Below are positions 1 through 7,882 of a DNA stretch of 64,000 bases, one piece after another. The stretch comes from Dehalococcoides mccartyi (GTDB lineage: Bacteria; Chloroflexota; Dehalococcoidia; Dehalococcoidales; Dehalococcoidaceae), in the NCBI RefSeq assembly GCF_001889305.1, contig NZ_CP013074.1:372001-436000 (forward strand), written 5' to 3'. Under the pieces are notes generated by a model, which had not been told where the DNA came from, searched no databases, and saw only the letters and a program-made list of their open reading frames with translations. Both the position numbers and the translations under genes were made by a program. Position 1 is the stretch's first letter, and each line of letters starts with the position of its first letter.

Positions 1-488
1 CTGCTGTTAGAAGAGGTGGTGGCAAAGGGAGCGGTGATGCCGGCCAGGTAGAAACTCACGGTGGCACTGGGGGTAAACCCGCTGCCGGTTACGGCTACAC
101 TGTCACCGACATAACCGGTGCCGCTAGCCAGAGTTATGCTGGGGGTAATGGTAAATGTCTGCGATGCGGCACTGTCGCCTCCGGTGAAGAGGAAAGATAC
201 AGTGTAAGTACCCCTGGTAAGATTGGTGGGTACGGTAAAGCTTCCGCTGACTACACCGCCGCTGCCTACGGTGGCAGTGCTTATATTAGCGCCATTGAAC
301 AAAATGTATACGAGTGAACCTGACGTGGCAACAGAGGTGCCTGTAACGCTTACCAGTGAACCGGCCGGGCCGGAAGTGGGGGAGAGAGTGAGAGTGGCTG
401 CCGAAACCGGAGCAAGCGGTAAGGCCGCAATCAACAAGGCCAGGGTGGAAAACACCCCTAATACGCGAAGTAAAAATTTGTGTTTCAT
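1..488 (-). CDS. Secreted IPT/TIG-like repeat protein, N-terminal part (3' end outside window)
   Basis: Read on the minus strand, an open frame starts with ATG at 486-488 and runs off the left edge, giving about 162 residues. It begins with a signal peptide: a Lys-containing start, a hydrophobic core, then an Ala-x-Ala-like end near residue 33. After this come Ser/Thr/Gly-rich beta-sandwich repeats (TLSPTSGPAGS..VSVTG, then ITPSITLASGTGYVGD..VAVTGSGF), typical of IPT/TIG immunoglobulin-like domains in surface proteins. A strong AAGGAGG lies about 18 bases upstream of the ATG, farther than usual. The cell-surface role is inferred from domain type, and the missing C-terminus could change the picture. 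Confidence 0.72.
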   Translation of the reverse strand, partial: MKHKFLLRVLGVFSTLALLIAALPLAPVSAATLTLSPTSGPAGSLVSVTGTSVATSGSLVYILFNGANISTATVGSGGVVSGSFTVPTNLTRGTYTVSFLFTGGDSAASQTFTITPSITLASGTGYVGDSVAVTGSGFTPSATVSFYLAGITAPFATTSSNS

Positions 489-628
489 TATCTGAGTTCT
501 TTCAAGCCTCCTTATTTGAAAATAACATACCCTCTAAACTTGGGGCAATTATACCACAGAAGCCCTCCTATTCAAATAATTTGCAAGCTGATTATATCTA
601 TTTATTAAAACGACAAAAAGGTCTTGAA

Positions 629-649
629 GATATTAGAACATATGTGCTA
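629..649 (+). promoter_or_regulatory. LexA-like operator before the rightward phage genes
   Basis: The core AGAACATATGTGCT (635-648) differs by one base from the Gram-positive type SOS box GAAC-N4-GTTC. The 21-base block around it recurs with 20 of 21 identities, inverted, at 5195-5215 in front of the leftward terminase genes. TTGAAG (624-629) and CTAAAT (647-652) are 17 bases apart and could form an overlapping promoter. Shared phage-module regulation is inferred from the repeat; no binding has been shown here. Confidence 0.55.
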
Positions 650-695
650 AATTTAACCACGCTAAGCGCAGATTTTGCTGAAAAGGATTGGAGAG

Positions 696-1037
696 ATGAC
701 GCTATTAGACAATGATTTGAAAACGGAAGAAACGGATTTGCTGCCTGAACTTACCTCTTACCCTGACCAGGGTTGTGAGTTTTCAAAAACCTGTTTGGAC
801 TGTCCTTTGCCGGTGTGTGTCTTTGACCAGCCGCGCGGCCGCCAGAGATGGTTGAAAAGGCAAAGGGATAAGGAAATAGTAAGCCTGTTTCAGGGCGGGC
901 AGGACGAGAGGGAACTGGCAGACAGGTTTCGCCTTAGTATCCGTACTATCCAGAGGGTGCTTAAGAAGAGTCTGGCCGGGGTAAATATAAATAGAAAAAC
1001 GGAGGTTTTAGAAAATAGTAATGGTACAGACTTTTAA
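696..1037 (+). CDS. Small Cys-cluster/HTH phage-associated protein
   Basis: This 113-residue protein begins at ATG 696 with AAAAGGA eight bases upstream; a longer TTG start at 675 is possible but lacks a ribosome site. The middle holds a Cys cluster (CEFSKTCLDCPLPVC), followed by a basic stretch and a helix-turn-helix-like C-terminus (DERELADRFRLSIRTIQRVLK). It sits just upstream of, and overlaps, a portal-like pseudogene, and follows a LexA-like operator. The placement fits a phage DNA-recognition or small regulatory protein, but I cannot assign a specific function. The metal-binding suggestion rests only on the Cys spacing. Confidence 0.6.
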   Translation: MTLLDNDLKTEETDLLPELTSYPDQGCEFSKTCLDCPLPVCVFDQPRGRQRWLKRQRDKEIVSLFQGGQDERELADRFRLSIRTIQRVLKKSLAGVNINRKTEVLENSNGTDF

Positions 1038-3126
1038 CCCGAATGAACTGAAAAGCCGTGATTTGGACAGGTTAAAAAGGTATGTAAATCTGCTGGATTT
1101 TTATCAGGGTAAACAGTGGGATGGCCACCCGTCCCGAAATGAAAAGCAGCTTACCTTCAACTATGCCAGAGTGGTAGTGGACAAGCTGTGCTCATATCTG
1201 ATGAGCGGAATTAACTTTGGGGCGGAAGCTTTGAATGAAGAAGATATTGAGAAAGCGGTGACTGCCCGCTCTATGCTTAACGAAGTTTACCAGCAGAATA
1301 ATCTGGAACAGCTGGACCTTGAGACTGAGATAGACTGCGCGGTGCTGGGAGACGGCTGTTTCAAGGTTATCTGGGATGCAGCTTCGGGCAGGGTGAGGGT
1401 AAGTGCGCCTGATATACAGGGTATTTACGCCTGGTGGTCACCGGATGATATGTCCCGCATCTACCGGGTGGCTTCCCGTTATGCCTTAAACAGTGAAGAA
1501 GCGGAGGTGAGCTACGGGCTGGAGCTTCCGTCCAGACAGTCATTCCTGACAGAGGTCTGGACAGAAGAAACCTTTGAACTCTGGTAGGATGAAAAGCTGC
1601 TTGAGAGCAAACCTAATCCTTACGGCTTTATCCCGTTTGTTATTTACCCTAATCTGCGTGAACCCAAGCGTTTCTGGGGGGTGTCTGATCTGGATGAGAT
1701 TATGGAACCCCAGCGTGAGCTTAACCGCGCCTTAAGCCAGCTTTCCCGTATTCTGGAACTTTCGGGTAACCCGATTGCGGTGCTTGAAAATGTGGAACAG
1801 TCTGAGGATATTGCGGTGCGGCCGGGGGCGGTCTGGAATCTGCCCGAAGATACCCGCGCTTACCTTTTAGACCTGCTTCGAGGGCTTTACAGCTACAGTG
1901 CGGTCTCTATGGACTGTCCGGATGTATTTAGGGTGTGTTATCTGGAAAATTATACCGGAAATGTGGCAGATAAACGGGCATTTCTGAGCCATCTGGTAGC
2001 GGATAACAGTTTTAGCGATAACATCTGGTGTGAAAGCGTGCCTACCAGCATGAACAGCGAATTTGGCTTCGCGATGGAACATGACGGTCAATACGTATAT
2101 CTGGCAGGAGTAAACCGTATTTACCGTGCCAAAATTGTCCAGAACAGCCTGGAAATAGGGGCGGATATACTGCGGTTGGAATTTGTTTGCGGCAGCCTGA
2201 AAGGGAGTTTGGCGGCAGAGCTGGATAATTCAAGCGGCCGTTATAACTCAGCTGGCAGCGGCGAACTGGATATGCTCTCACCTGGCAGTGAAATTGAATT
2301 TGCCCCTGGTTATGAAACCGTAAATGGGGCTGAACACGGTCCGGGGCAGTTATATATTATCCAGAGTCTGGAAAGGCGTATTTCAGAAGGCAAATCCAGC
2401 CTGCTGATACGGGCTGAAGACTCTTTTTGCCGTTTGAAAAGGTGGCGGGCAACCAACCAGATGCGCTGGAATCGGAGCTCCTCTCAGCTTTCAGTCAGAG
2501 GAATACTGGGTTATGTGTTAAGCAAAGCGGGTATCCGCATGGACGTGCTGAGTGCATCCGCCCAGCTGGATAATTTCTACCCTGATTTTACTATACATGT
2601 GGGTGATGACGGGTTTGGACTTTTGGATAAACTGCTTAGTTTTGTGCCTGATTTGGTGTTTCTACAGGGGCACTGTGTTTATTCACTTTATCCGCAGGAA
2701 GCAGATAGTCCGGTTTACAGTTACGGGTTTAATCATCCGGTATATAGCGGGATTTACGCAGATACTTTTAATGAAGTAAATAGAGTGGTGTTGGAAGGGA
2801 TGGACTCTTCTTCCCATCTGTTTATGGTGCAAGGGTTTCTTTGGGATGAGATTTACCAGAATCATGACCTGACTCTAAGGCTCTATGACCGGAATATAAA
2901 TACTTTGGCCCAGGCAGAAGAGAGACTGGACAGCTGTTTCAGAAAGGCGGTTTTAAAACAGCAAATGGGGCAGATAGTTGTGCCTATAAATTGCGGGCAG
3001 CAGCTTTTTGATGTGGTAAATATAAATCAGTTGGAAACGTTTGTCCGCCGTATAAACGGCATCCGTATGGTTTACGAGCCGGGCAAAGGTATATACCGGC
3101 AGGAATTAAGTTTGGGTAGGGTATAA
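1021..3126 (+). pseudogene. Broken phage portal gene fused to a tail/baseplate-like segment
   Basis: The frame from ATG 1021 reads as the N-terminal half of a phage portal protein (RLKRYVNLLDFYQGKQWDG; FNYARVVVDKLCSYL; an acidic middle; IMEPQRELNRALSQLS). It is interrupted by an in-frame TAG at 1585-1587. The same frame continues past the stop with portal-like sequence up to about 1875 (LPEDTRAYLLDLL). It then changes without frame loss into unrelated sequence resembling a tail or baseplate-hub protein (GSEIEFAPGYETV, HVGDDGFGLLDKLL) that runs to 3126. The simplest reading is one nonsense mutation plus an in-frame deletion joining two structural genes. The distal part alone is still 481 codons long and could be translated from GTG 1681, so some product may survive. 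Confidence 0.68.
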
Positions 3127-3136
3127 GGAGATATAA

Positions 3137-3349
3137 ATGGAGATTAAACGGGCAGTACTCAAAGGATTTAATTCTGCAGCTTATACCGCCTCTATCCAGC
3201 TGGCGGGTGATTATAAGTCTATGTTGGAAGAGGTGAAGGTTGCTAAAAATATCCCTTCGGTTGAAATGCTGGCCGGGCGGAACTTGGGGGTCTGGTTTCT
3301 TGATGACCATAATACCAAAGATATTCTGGTGATAGCGGTGTATTTATAA
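3137..3349 (+). CDS. Small phage-associated protein of unknown function
   Basis: This 70-residue protein starts at ATG 3137 with AAGGAGAT upstream, 11 bases after the preceding frame ends. It reads as a compact all-beta domain (KGFNSAAYTASIQLAG, then VAKNIPSVEMLAGRNLGVWFLDDHNTKDILVIAVYL). I recall similar short proteins at the end of structural modules in Dehalococcoides-like prophage remnants, but I know no function. It is the last rightward gene before a strong bidirectional terminator. Confidence 0.55.
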   Translation: MEIKRAVLKGFNSAAYTASIQLAGDYKSMLEEVKVAKNIPSVEMLAGRNLGVWFLDDHNTKDILVIAVYL

Positions 3350-3385
3350 CCGGGGCAGGTATAGTCTAGCTTTAGTATATGTAAT

Positions 3386-3419
3386 AAAGGTGCAAGCCAT
3401 TTCCCCGGCTTGCACCTTT
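3386..3419. terminator. Bidirectional terminator between converging phage arms
   Basis: A 13-bp perfect stem (AAAGGTGCAAGCC pairing with GGCTTGCACCTTT) has an 8-base loop and T-rich flanks on both strands. It separates the rightward genes ending at 3349 from the leftward terminase gene ending at 3456. Confidence 0.85.
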
Positions 3420-3455
3420 TATATTTATCGGGTAAGAGCAGATGGCAGGGTGATA

Positions 3456-4829
3456 TCAGTTTGAGCCTTTGGCACTTCTGGGGGAATAGGCTTCGGCTGC
3501 CTCCAGGCAGAGCGCCAGACTCATCAGGTAGTCATCGTGCCCGCGGGTGGTTTCTACGTAAAAATTCATCTGCTGGCTTTGGCGGTAGTCTGCCCGTGCT
3601 AGCTCCATTTCCTGCCAGAACAGGGCATATTCGGCACTGCCATTGGATGCATACATCTTCAACCTACCTGAATTTACAGCCGAAAGCAAATTAAAGCCCA
3701 GCCGTGATTTTGAAGACGGCTGAAAGGCAAACGGCAGAATACGACTGCCCAGTGATTCCCTCAGGAAGGAAGCTACCGGCTGTCCCAACCCGGTGGCATC
3801 TACTGCCACTTTGCGGCATTTCCAGACCTTGCCCAGCAGTTCCACCAGTTTTTCATAGAGCAAAGCATGGCGCGCCCCCTGCCAGCTGTAATGGCAGACC
3901 AGCTTTAGTTGAGGCAGATTACAGCGCTCTTTGGCAAATGTATAATCCAGCTCTGCAATTGTAAGCACGCTTGAATCCCGCCGCAGGTTTACAGTTGCAG
4001 GTAAATCACCATCTATTTGCCCATCTTCACCTGCCAGGTCCAGCCCGGCTACATATACCTTGCCATTTTCGGGGTAGATTTGGCAGGGGTGGCGGCCTTT
4101 AAGCAAATCAAGCTGTTCGCTGCTGAACATGCCCCCGCCGCCGCTTACCGGAAGCAAGCGGTACTGGGTAAGGAACAGGGGGTGATTTTCTCCCAGCCGG
4201 TCTTTTTCAGACAGGGCATATGCCAGATAAGCCGGGTTGTGGGCGGCAACTTTTTCCCAGTCATAGCGGAAATGCCGTTTAAGTCCGTCTTTTTGTTCTT
4301 TTTCTATATTCTGCCTTTTTATCTCTTCCAGCAGGCTGGTGTTGTCCCAGGTAGTGCCGTAAAGAACAGTGGTAACATTGGTGGTGGCACCCATGGGTTT
4401 AAATTCCTTGGTGTACTTCTCCTGGTTTACGTCCTGGGCTTCATCTACCTCAAGCAACAGGTGGGCGGTATTGCCCACCACATTGGCACTGGGTTCGGCA
4501 GAAAGAAAAACCGCTCTGGCCTGATTAAGCCTGATAATATACCCGCCCTCGGTATGGTATATGTCTCCAAAACCGGCCTCGTTCAGGCGGTCTTTCAGTC
4601 TCATCATGGAGATATTCAGCTGGGGTTTGAAGGTAGGGGCGCATTTAACCAGATTTTTGGGCTCAAACATGAAAAGAGTCAGCAGCAAAAGTTCCAGTTG
4701 GGACGAAAGTTCATTTTTTCCGCCCTGCCGGGCTATTTCCACGCTGAAGGTTTGTCCCTGCCGGTTAAATATACTCTGCAATACTGCCCTGGCAATATCC
4801 TGCTGGTAGGGGCGAAGTCTATTTATCAA
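3456..4829 (-). CDS. Phage terminase large subunit (DNA packaging ATPase/nuclease)
   Basis: The 457-residue protein has the two-domain plan of large terminases. The N-terminal ATPase has a degenerate Walker A (EIARQGGKNELS) near residue 35 and a Walker B-like segment (LLLEVDEAQDV) near 130. The C-terminal nuclease has spaced acidic motifs (VYVAGLDLAGED, KVAVDATGLG, RGHDDYLMSLAL). In phages it docks on the portal and pumps DNA into the capsid. The gene overlaps the upstream small gene by 11 bases. Unlike the portal gene on the opposite arm it is intact, so it may still be under selection or the module may have decayed recently. Ordinary phages usually encode terminase and portal in one direction; here they converge. 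Confidence 0.85.
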   Translation of the reverse strand: MINRLRPYQQDIARAVLQSIFNRQGQTFSVEIARQGGKNELSSQLELLLLTLFMFEPKNLVKCAPTFKPQLNISMMRLKDRLNEAGFGDIYHTEGGYIIRLNQARAVFLSAEPSANVVGNTAHLLLEVDEAQDVNQEKYTKEFKPMGATTNVTTVLYGTTWDNTSLLEEIKRQNIEKEQKDGLKRHFRYDWEKVAAHNPAYLAYALSEKDRLGENHPLFLTQYRLLPVSGGGGMFSSEQLDLLKGRHPCQIYPENGKVYVAGLDLAGEDGQIDGDLPATVNLRRDSSVLTIAELDYTFAKERCNLPQLKLVCHYSWQGARHALLYEKLVELLGKVWKCRKVAVDATGLGQPVASFLRESLGSRILPFAFQPSSKSRLGFNLLSAVNSGRLKMYASNGSAEYALFWQEMELARADYRQSQQMNFYVETTRGHDDYLMSLALCLEAAEAYSPRSAKGSN

Positions 4830-5181
4830 AGGTCGCCTTTATAATGCCCAGCGGTACCGCTACATCCCTGAGGACATTGAAAATAGCTTCCCTTAACCCG
4901 CCCTTGTCCTGCCGGCTGATATTGTAACGGGCGGAAAGCAGGCGTGACAAGGTGGTAACGGCCTGCATGAGCAGTTTTAAGTTATCAGGGTCATAGCGGA
5001 GGATAGATTTTATTTTTACCCGCAGCAGGGCAATTTCTTCGTCAATGCCTTCCGCCAGGGTGGCCTGCTCATAGTCCTCCAGTTCATCGGTATCCAGTAC
5101 GCGTGAATAGAAGCCGTGTTTGCGGGCATTCTGGTTGCCGTAGGGAGCGCCTTTTTTTCTTTCAACAAACTCTTGTGTCAT
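4819..5181 (-). CDS. Terminase small-subunit-like protein
   Basis: This 120-residue protein precedes the large terminase gene and overlaps it by 11 bases. Its N-terminus has the GAPYGNQNARKHGFYS motif seen in many short proteins encoded just before large terminases. The rest is helical (DELEDYEQATLAEGIDEEIALLRVKIKSIL). I chose ATG 5181; a TTG at 5202 would add seven residues, and neither has a good ribosome site. Small subunits recognise packaging sites on DNA. The assignment is by position and motif, since family sequences diverge widely. Confidence 0.6.
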   Translation of the reverse strand: MTQEFVERKKGAPYGNQNARKHGFYSRVLDTDELEDYEQATLAEGIDEEIALLRVKIKSILRYDPDNLKLLMQAVTTLSRLLSARYNISRQDKGGLREAIFNVLRDVAVPLGIIKATFDK

Positions 5182-5194
5182 AGTGGTGAAATAA

Positions 5195-5215
5195 TAGCAC
5201 AAATGTTCTAATATC
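5195..5215 (-). promoter_or_regulatory. LexA-like operator before the leftward terminase genes
   Basis: On the minus strand this is AGAACATTTGTGCT with flanks matching the block at 629-649 at 20 of 21 positions. It lies 14 bases upstream of the ATG at 5181. A -10-like TATTAT overlaps its downstream edge, so a bound repressor would block transcription. Co-control with the rightward arm is inferred. Confidence 0.55.
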
Positions 5216-5248
5216 GGCTATAATTATCTGTCACTCCTTAGATAGTTA

Positions 5249-5277
5249 TTGCCAAAGTGCTATACAGGACTTACAAT
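5249..5277 (+). promoter_or_regulatory. Promoter of the zinc-ribbon coiled-coil gene
   Basis: TTGCCA and TACAAT are separated by 17 bases. The -10 box ends 11 bases before the ATG at 5289, so the expected transcript start leaves a leader of only about five bases. Confidence 0.5.
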
Positions 5278-5288
5278 AGTGGGCAAGT

Positions 5289-5984
5289 ATGCAACTAGCA
5301 AAAGAGCTTTTTCAATTGCAAGAACTGGAGCTGGATTTGGAGTCTCACCTAATGCAGGCTTCCAAATTACGGGCAATCCTGCAGGATGATTCCGCCCTCA
5401 AGCAGGCTGAAAATGTTTTGGCTGAAGCGGCCGCTCTCCTGAAAGAACAGCAGGCTGCCTTGCGTGAACTTGAAAGCCAGTCTGCTGATTTGGATGCCAA
5501 AATAAACGAAGTTAAGAAAAGCCTCTATTCAGGGCGTATCAGCAATCCTAAAGAGCTTTCCAATCTTAGTAGAGAACAGGAAAGCTTGGAGGCAAAACGT
5601 ACTCAGGTAGATGACCAGGCACTTGAGGGTATGGATAGGCTTGAAGAACTGCAGACAAATTGCAATCAGATAATGGAAAATCTGGTTGCTGTACGCGCTC
5701 TCTGGCAGCAAAGCCAGACACAAAATACCCAAGCTCTTGAACTGACCCTTTCCGAGATAGAAAAGCTCAAAAACGAACTGCATGAATTCCTTACCCGTTT
5801 TGACCAGTCAGATTTAGCTCTTTTCCAAACTCTGCGTAAAAGCAAGGGCAGAGCCGTTTCAAAAGTGGAACAGGGAAATTGCCGCGGCTGCGGTTTGAAA
5901 CTTACGGCTGCTTGGATTCAGCGTGCCAGAGCCGGTACTCTGGTGCAGTGCAGCGGCTGCCAGCGCATACTATATCTGGACTGA
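5289..5984 (+). CDS. Coiled-coil protein with C-terminal C4 zinc ribbon (CT398/DUF164 type)
   Basis: The 231-residue protein is a long antiparallel coiled coil, rich in Glu/Leu/Gln heptads over residues 5-180. It ends in a zinc ribbon made of two Cys pairs (CRGCG and CSGCQ). This is the architecture of the CT398-like/YbgI-type family, often encoded beside RNase H or NIF3-like genes; here an RNase HI gene follows at once. The family is thought to bind nucleic acid or act as an adaptor, without a settled function. No convincing Shine-Dalgarno site precedes the ATG; the nearby -10 box suggests leaderless translation. Confidence 0.8.
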   Translation: MQLAKELFQLQELELDLESHLMQASKLRAILQDDSALKQAENVLAEAAALLKEQQAALRELESQSADLDAKINEVKKSLYSGRISNPKELSNLSREQESLEAKRTQVDDQALEGMDRLEELQTNCNQIMENLVAVRALWQQSQTQNTQALELTLSEIEKLKNELHEFLTRFDQSDLALFQTLRKSKGRAVSKVEQGNCRGCGLKLTAAWIQRARAGTLVQCSGCQRILYLD

Positions 5985-6002
5985 AAGAAAGGTATCTGAA
6001 AG

Positions 6003-6407
6003 ATTAGCAAAATCATTATAAACACAGACGGGGCATCAAGGGGTAATCCCGGCCCGGCTTCCATTGGAGTAACCCTCAAAGACGAAAAATATAATCTGGT
6101 TGCCTGTATATCCAAGGCTATCGGCAATACCACCAACAATCAGGCCGAATATCAGGCCCTATTGGCCGGGCTGGAAAAGGCCTTTTCTCTGGGCGCAAAG
6201 GAACTGGAAATACGTTCGGACTCCGAGCTTCTGGTAAAACAGATAAAAGGTGAATACCGCATGAAGAATGAGGGGCTTAAACCCTTATTCAGCAAGGCGG
6301 TTTCCTTGCTGGGGCGGTTTGAGAGCTACCACATAAAGTATATACCCCGCGCCCAAAACTCCGAGGCGGATGCTCTGGCAAACAAGGCACTTGACGGCGG
6401 GAATTAA
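6003..6407 (+). CDS. Ribonuclease HI-like protein with a probable ATT start
   Basis: This RNase HI fold protein would hydrolyse the RNA strand of RNA-DNA hybrids. All four catalytic acidic positions are visible: Asp in NTDGASRGNPG, Glu in NNQAEYQALL, Asp in IRSDSELL and Asp in NSEADALANKAL. The first motif lies before any ATG, GTG or TTG in this frame. The frame opens after TGA at 5997-5999, and the only plausible initiation codon is ATT at 6003, ten bases after AAAGG. Starting at the first ATG (6162) would delete the catalytic core, giving 81 rather than 134 residues. The protein is likely co-transcribed with the zinc-ribbon gene 18 bases upstream. Confidence 0.82.
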   Translation: MSKIIINTDGASRGNPGPASIGVTLKDEKYNLVACISKAIGNTTNNQAEYQALLAGLEKAFSLGAKELEIRSDSELLVKQIKGEYRMKNEGLKPLFSKAVSLLGRFESYHIKYIPRAQNSEADALANKALDGGN

Positions 6408-6422
6408 GAATTAGCTCAAACT

Positions 6423-6441
6423 AAGGGAGTAACTCCCCCTT
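6423..6441 (+). terminator. Short hairpin after the RNase HI gene
   Basis: AAGGGAGT pairs with ACTCCCCCTT (one bulge), followed by a weak T run. It is likely the terminator of the two-gene unit before the rnpB promoter. Confidence 0.5.
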
Positions 6442-6461
6442 GTTATTTGCATAGAATCTGT

Positions 6462-6492
6462 TTGTGCGGGTGGGGTATATCTCTGCTATACT
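6462..6492 (+). promoter_or_regulatory. rnpB promoter
   Basis: TTGTGC at 6462-6467 and TATACT at 6487-6492 are separated by 19 bases. The -10 box ends about six bases before the mature RNase P RNA 5' end, as expected for a stable RNA. Confidence 0.6.
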
Positions 6493-6497
6493 AAGCT

Positions 6498-6855
6498 TGC
6501 CAAGCAGACCGGATGGCTGCCCGCTTTTATGGCGGGAGGAAAGTCCGAGCTCCTCCAGACAGGATGCTGGGTAACACCCAGGGGGGGCGACCCTACGGAA
6601 AGTGCAACAGAAACATACCGCCTGTGCAAACAGGTAAGGGCGAAATGGTGAGGTAAGAGCTCACCGGCAGTCCGGGTGACCGGCTGGCCGGGTAAACCCC
6701 GTCCGGAGCAAGGCCAAATAGGGGAACTTAAGGCAGTCTGGCCTGTTCCCGGGTTGGCCGCATGAACCAGCTGGTAACAGCTGGTCTAGATAGATGGTCA
6801 TCGCCCTTGCCTTCGGGTAAGGGTACAGAACTCGGCTTACAGGTCTGCTTGGCTT
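6498..6855 (+). ncRNA. rnpB: RNase P RNA (bacterial type A)
   Basis: This is the catalytic RNA that trims tRNA 5' leaders. The ends pair to form P1 (GCCAAGCAGACC with GGTCTGCTTGGC). The hallmark conserved blocks are present: GAGGAAAGTCCGAGCTCC near the 5' end, then ACGGAAAGTGCAACAGAAA and AAGGGCGAAATGGTGAGGTAAGAG split across the middle. GAACTCGGCTTACAGG lies before the 3' end. The length of about 358 nt fits type A. A promoter lies directly upstream and a terminator directly downstream. Ends are estimated to within a few bases. Confidence 0.96.
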
Positions 6856-6868
6856 AAATCTTATTAGT

Positions 6869-6896
6869 AAACCACTCCTTTTTAAGGGGTGGTTTT
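6869..6896 (+). terminator. rnpB terminator
   Basis: AAACCACTCC pairs with GGGGTGGTTT across a short T/A loop, followed by TTGTTATTT. It starts about 14 bases after the RNase P RNA. Confidence 0.8.
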
Positions 6897-6923
6897 GTTA
6901 TTTAAAAACTATCCAGGCCGGAT

Positions 6924-7520
6924 TCAGCTGGTATATTTAAGCCGGGTGTTTAGATAGTAGAGCAGCAAAAGGCTGCTTTCGCTTGCAGCCATTACCGTCA
7001 TTGCCGTAAACAGGTTGGTTACGTATTCTCTGGCCGGAGCTGAGTCAGGCAGTACAAGAGATAATACCTGGGGTAAAATAAAAAAGGTAACTGCCAGCAG
7101 ACAGAGTATCCACCAGATTTTAAGCAGCAAATTTATTTTATATTCAGGCAGGGCGTTTTGGGCTTCGGGTGGCAGTTTGCTTAGCTGCCATGTTTCGGCA
7201 GTAAACAGCAGCGGAAATACCATATTTACCGCGGGTATCAAAAATCCTGGAAATGCCCGTCTGGATCTGTATCTAGGGGTGATAAGGTACAGGTTTACAT
7301 AATAGGCGTGGCTCAGATGTAGGTAAAATATACCGCATACAAAGCTGGCGGCCAGCAGTATGTCTAAGCCCGCAATAGTCCGGTCTATGCCTTCTTCACA
7401 GAGATGCACATGTAACGGAATAATAATATCAGCCGGGCTGATATTATCCAGATAGCTGCTCAGGTTTGCCTGCTGGATAGGCAAAGATATGCCGCCTAAC
7501 ATAGATAACCCCAGCAGCAC
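6924..7520 (-). CDS. Hypothetical multi-pass membrane protein
   Basis: The 198-residue protein has about five hydrophobic segments. A conserved-looking stretch, YRSRRAFPGFLIPAVNMV, between segments two and three resembles DUF4328-type membrane proteins, but I am not certain of that link. The start is uncertain: the frame is open upstream to about 7590 but has no ATG, and the first usable codon is GTG 7518-7520 (ATG 7500-7502 is the alternative). Residues before the GTG (KKNSRLKVRVWVLPVLLG) look like the front of the first membrane helix, so the true start may be a rare codon farther up, or the 5' end may be decayed. Confidence 0.55.
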   Translation of the reverse strand: MLLGLSMLGGISLPIQQANLSSYLDNISPADIIIPLHVHLCEEGIDRTIAGLDILLAASFVCGIFYLHLSHAYYVNLYLITPRYRSRRAFPGFLIPAVNMVFPLLFTAETWQLSKLPPEAQNALPEYKINLLLKIWWILCLLAVTFFILPQVLSLVLPDSAPAREYVTNLFTAMTVMAASESSLLLLYYLNTRLKYTS

Positions 7521-7882
7521 CGGTAAGACCCAAACCCGTACTTTCAGCCGGGAGTTCTTTTTGTCTTGAGCAGTAATCAGCAGGGTAGGGCCTGTTTATT
7601 TGGAAATATATATATAAATGTACGATAAAAAGACAAATATAGCAATCAATGTCAACTATTATAGGTTATGGCTGGGGCAGATGGTTTTCTTTAATAATAA
7701 AATCAGGCACTCTTGATGCTTCAAACAGGCTGGCTTTCAAGGCTTAACAGGCGCAAAATACAAAGATATCAGCCATTATTGAGGTTAGCCAAGGGGTTTG
7801 ACTGGTTATAAATTATCCCCCGCAACTCTTCTCAGGCGGTTTGCTGCTTTCTAGGTGGTGCTGGGTTATAATGTGTGCAGTT
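7521..7882. other. Intergenic stretch with no recognised gene
   Basis: About 360 AT-rich bases separate the leftward membrane gene from the next rightward gene. I see no RNA motif, terminator or repeat family, only a short AT run near 7606-7618. A good -10 hexamer TATAAT lies at 7867-7872, ten bases before the next ATG, without a clear -35 at normal spacing. Confidence 0.5.

Noticed and set aside
4017-4844. Long open frame of about 275 codons on the plus strand inside the terminase gene
   Set aside because: It lies fully antisense to a gene with clear terminase motifs, has no ribosome site and shows no recognisable domain.
7600-7620. AT dinucleotide run as a repeat element
   Set aside because: It is a single short low-complexity stretch with no copies or flanking structure.
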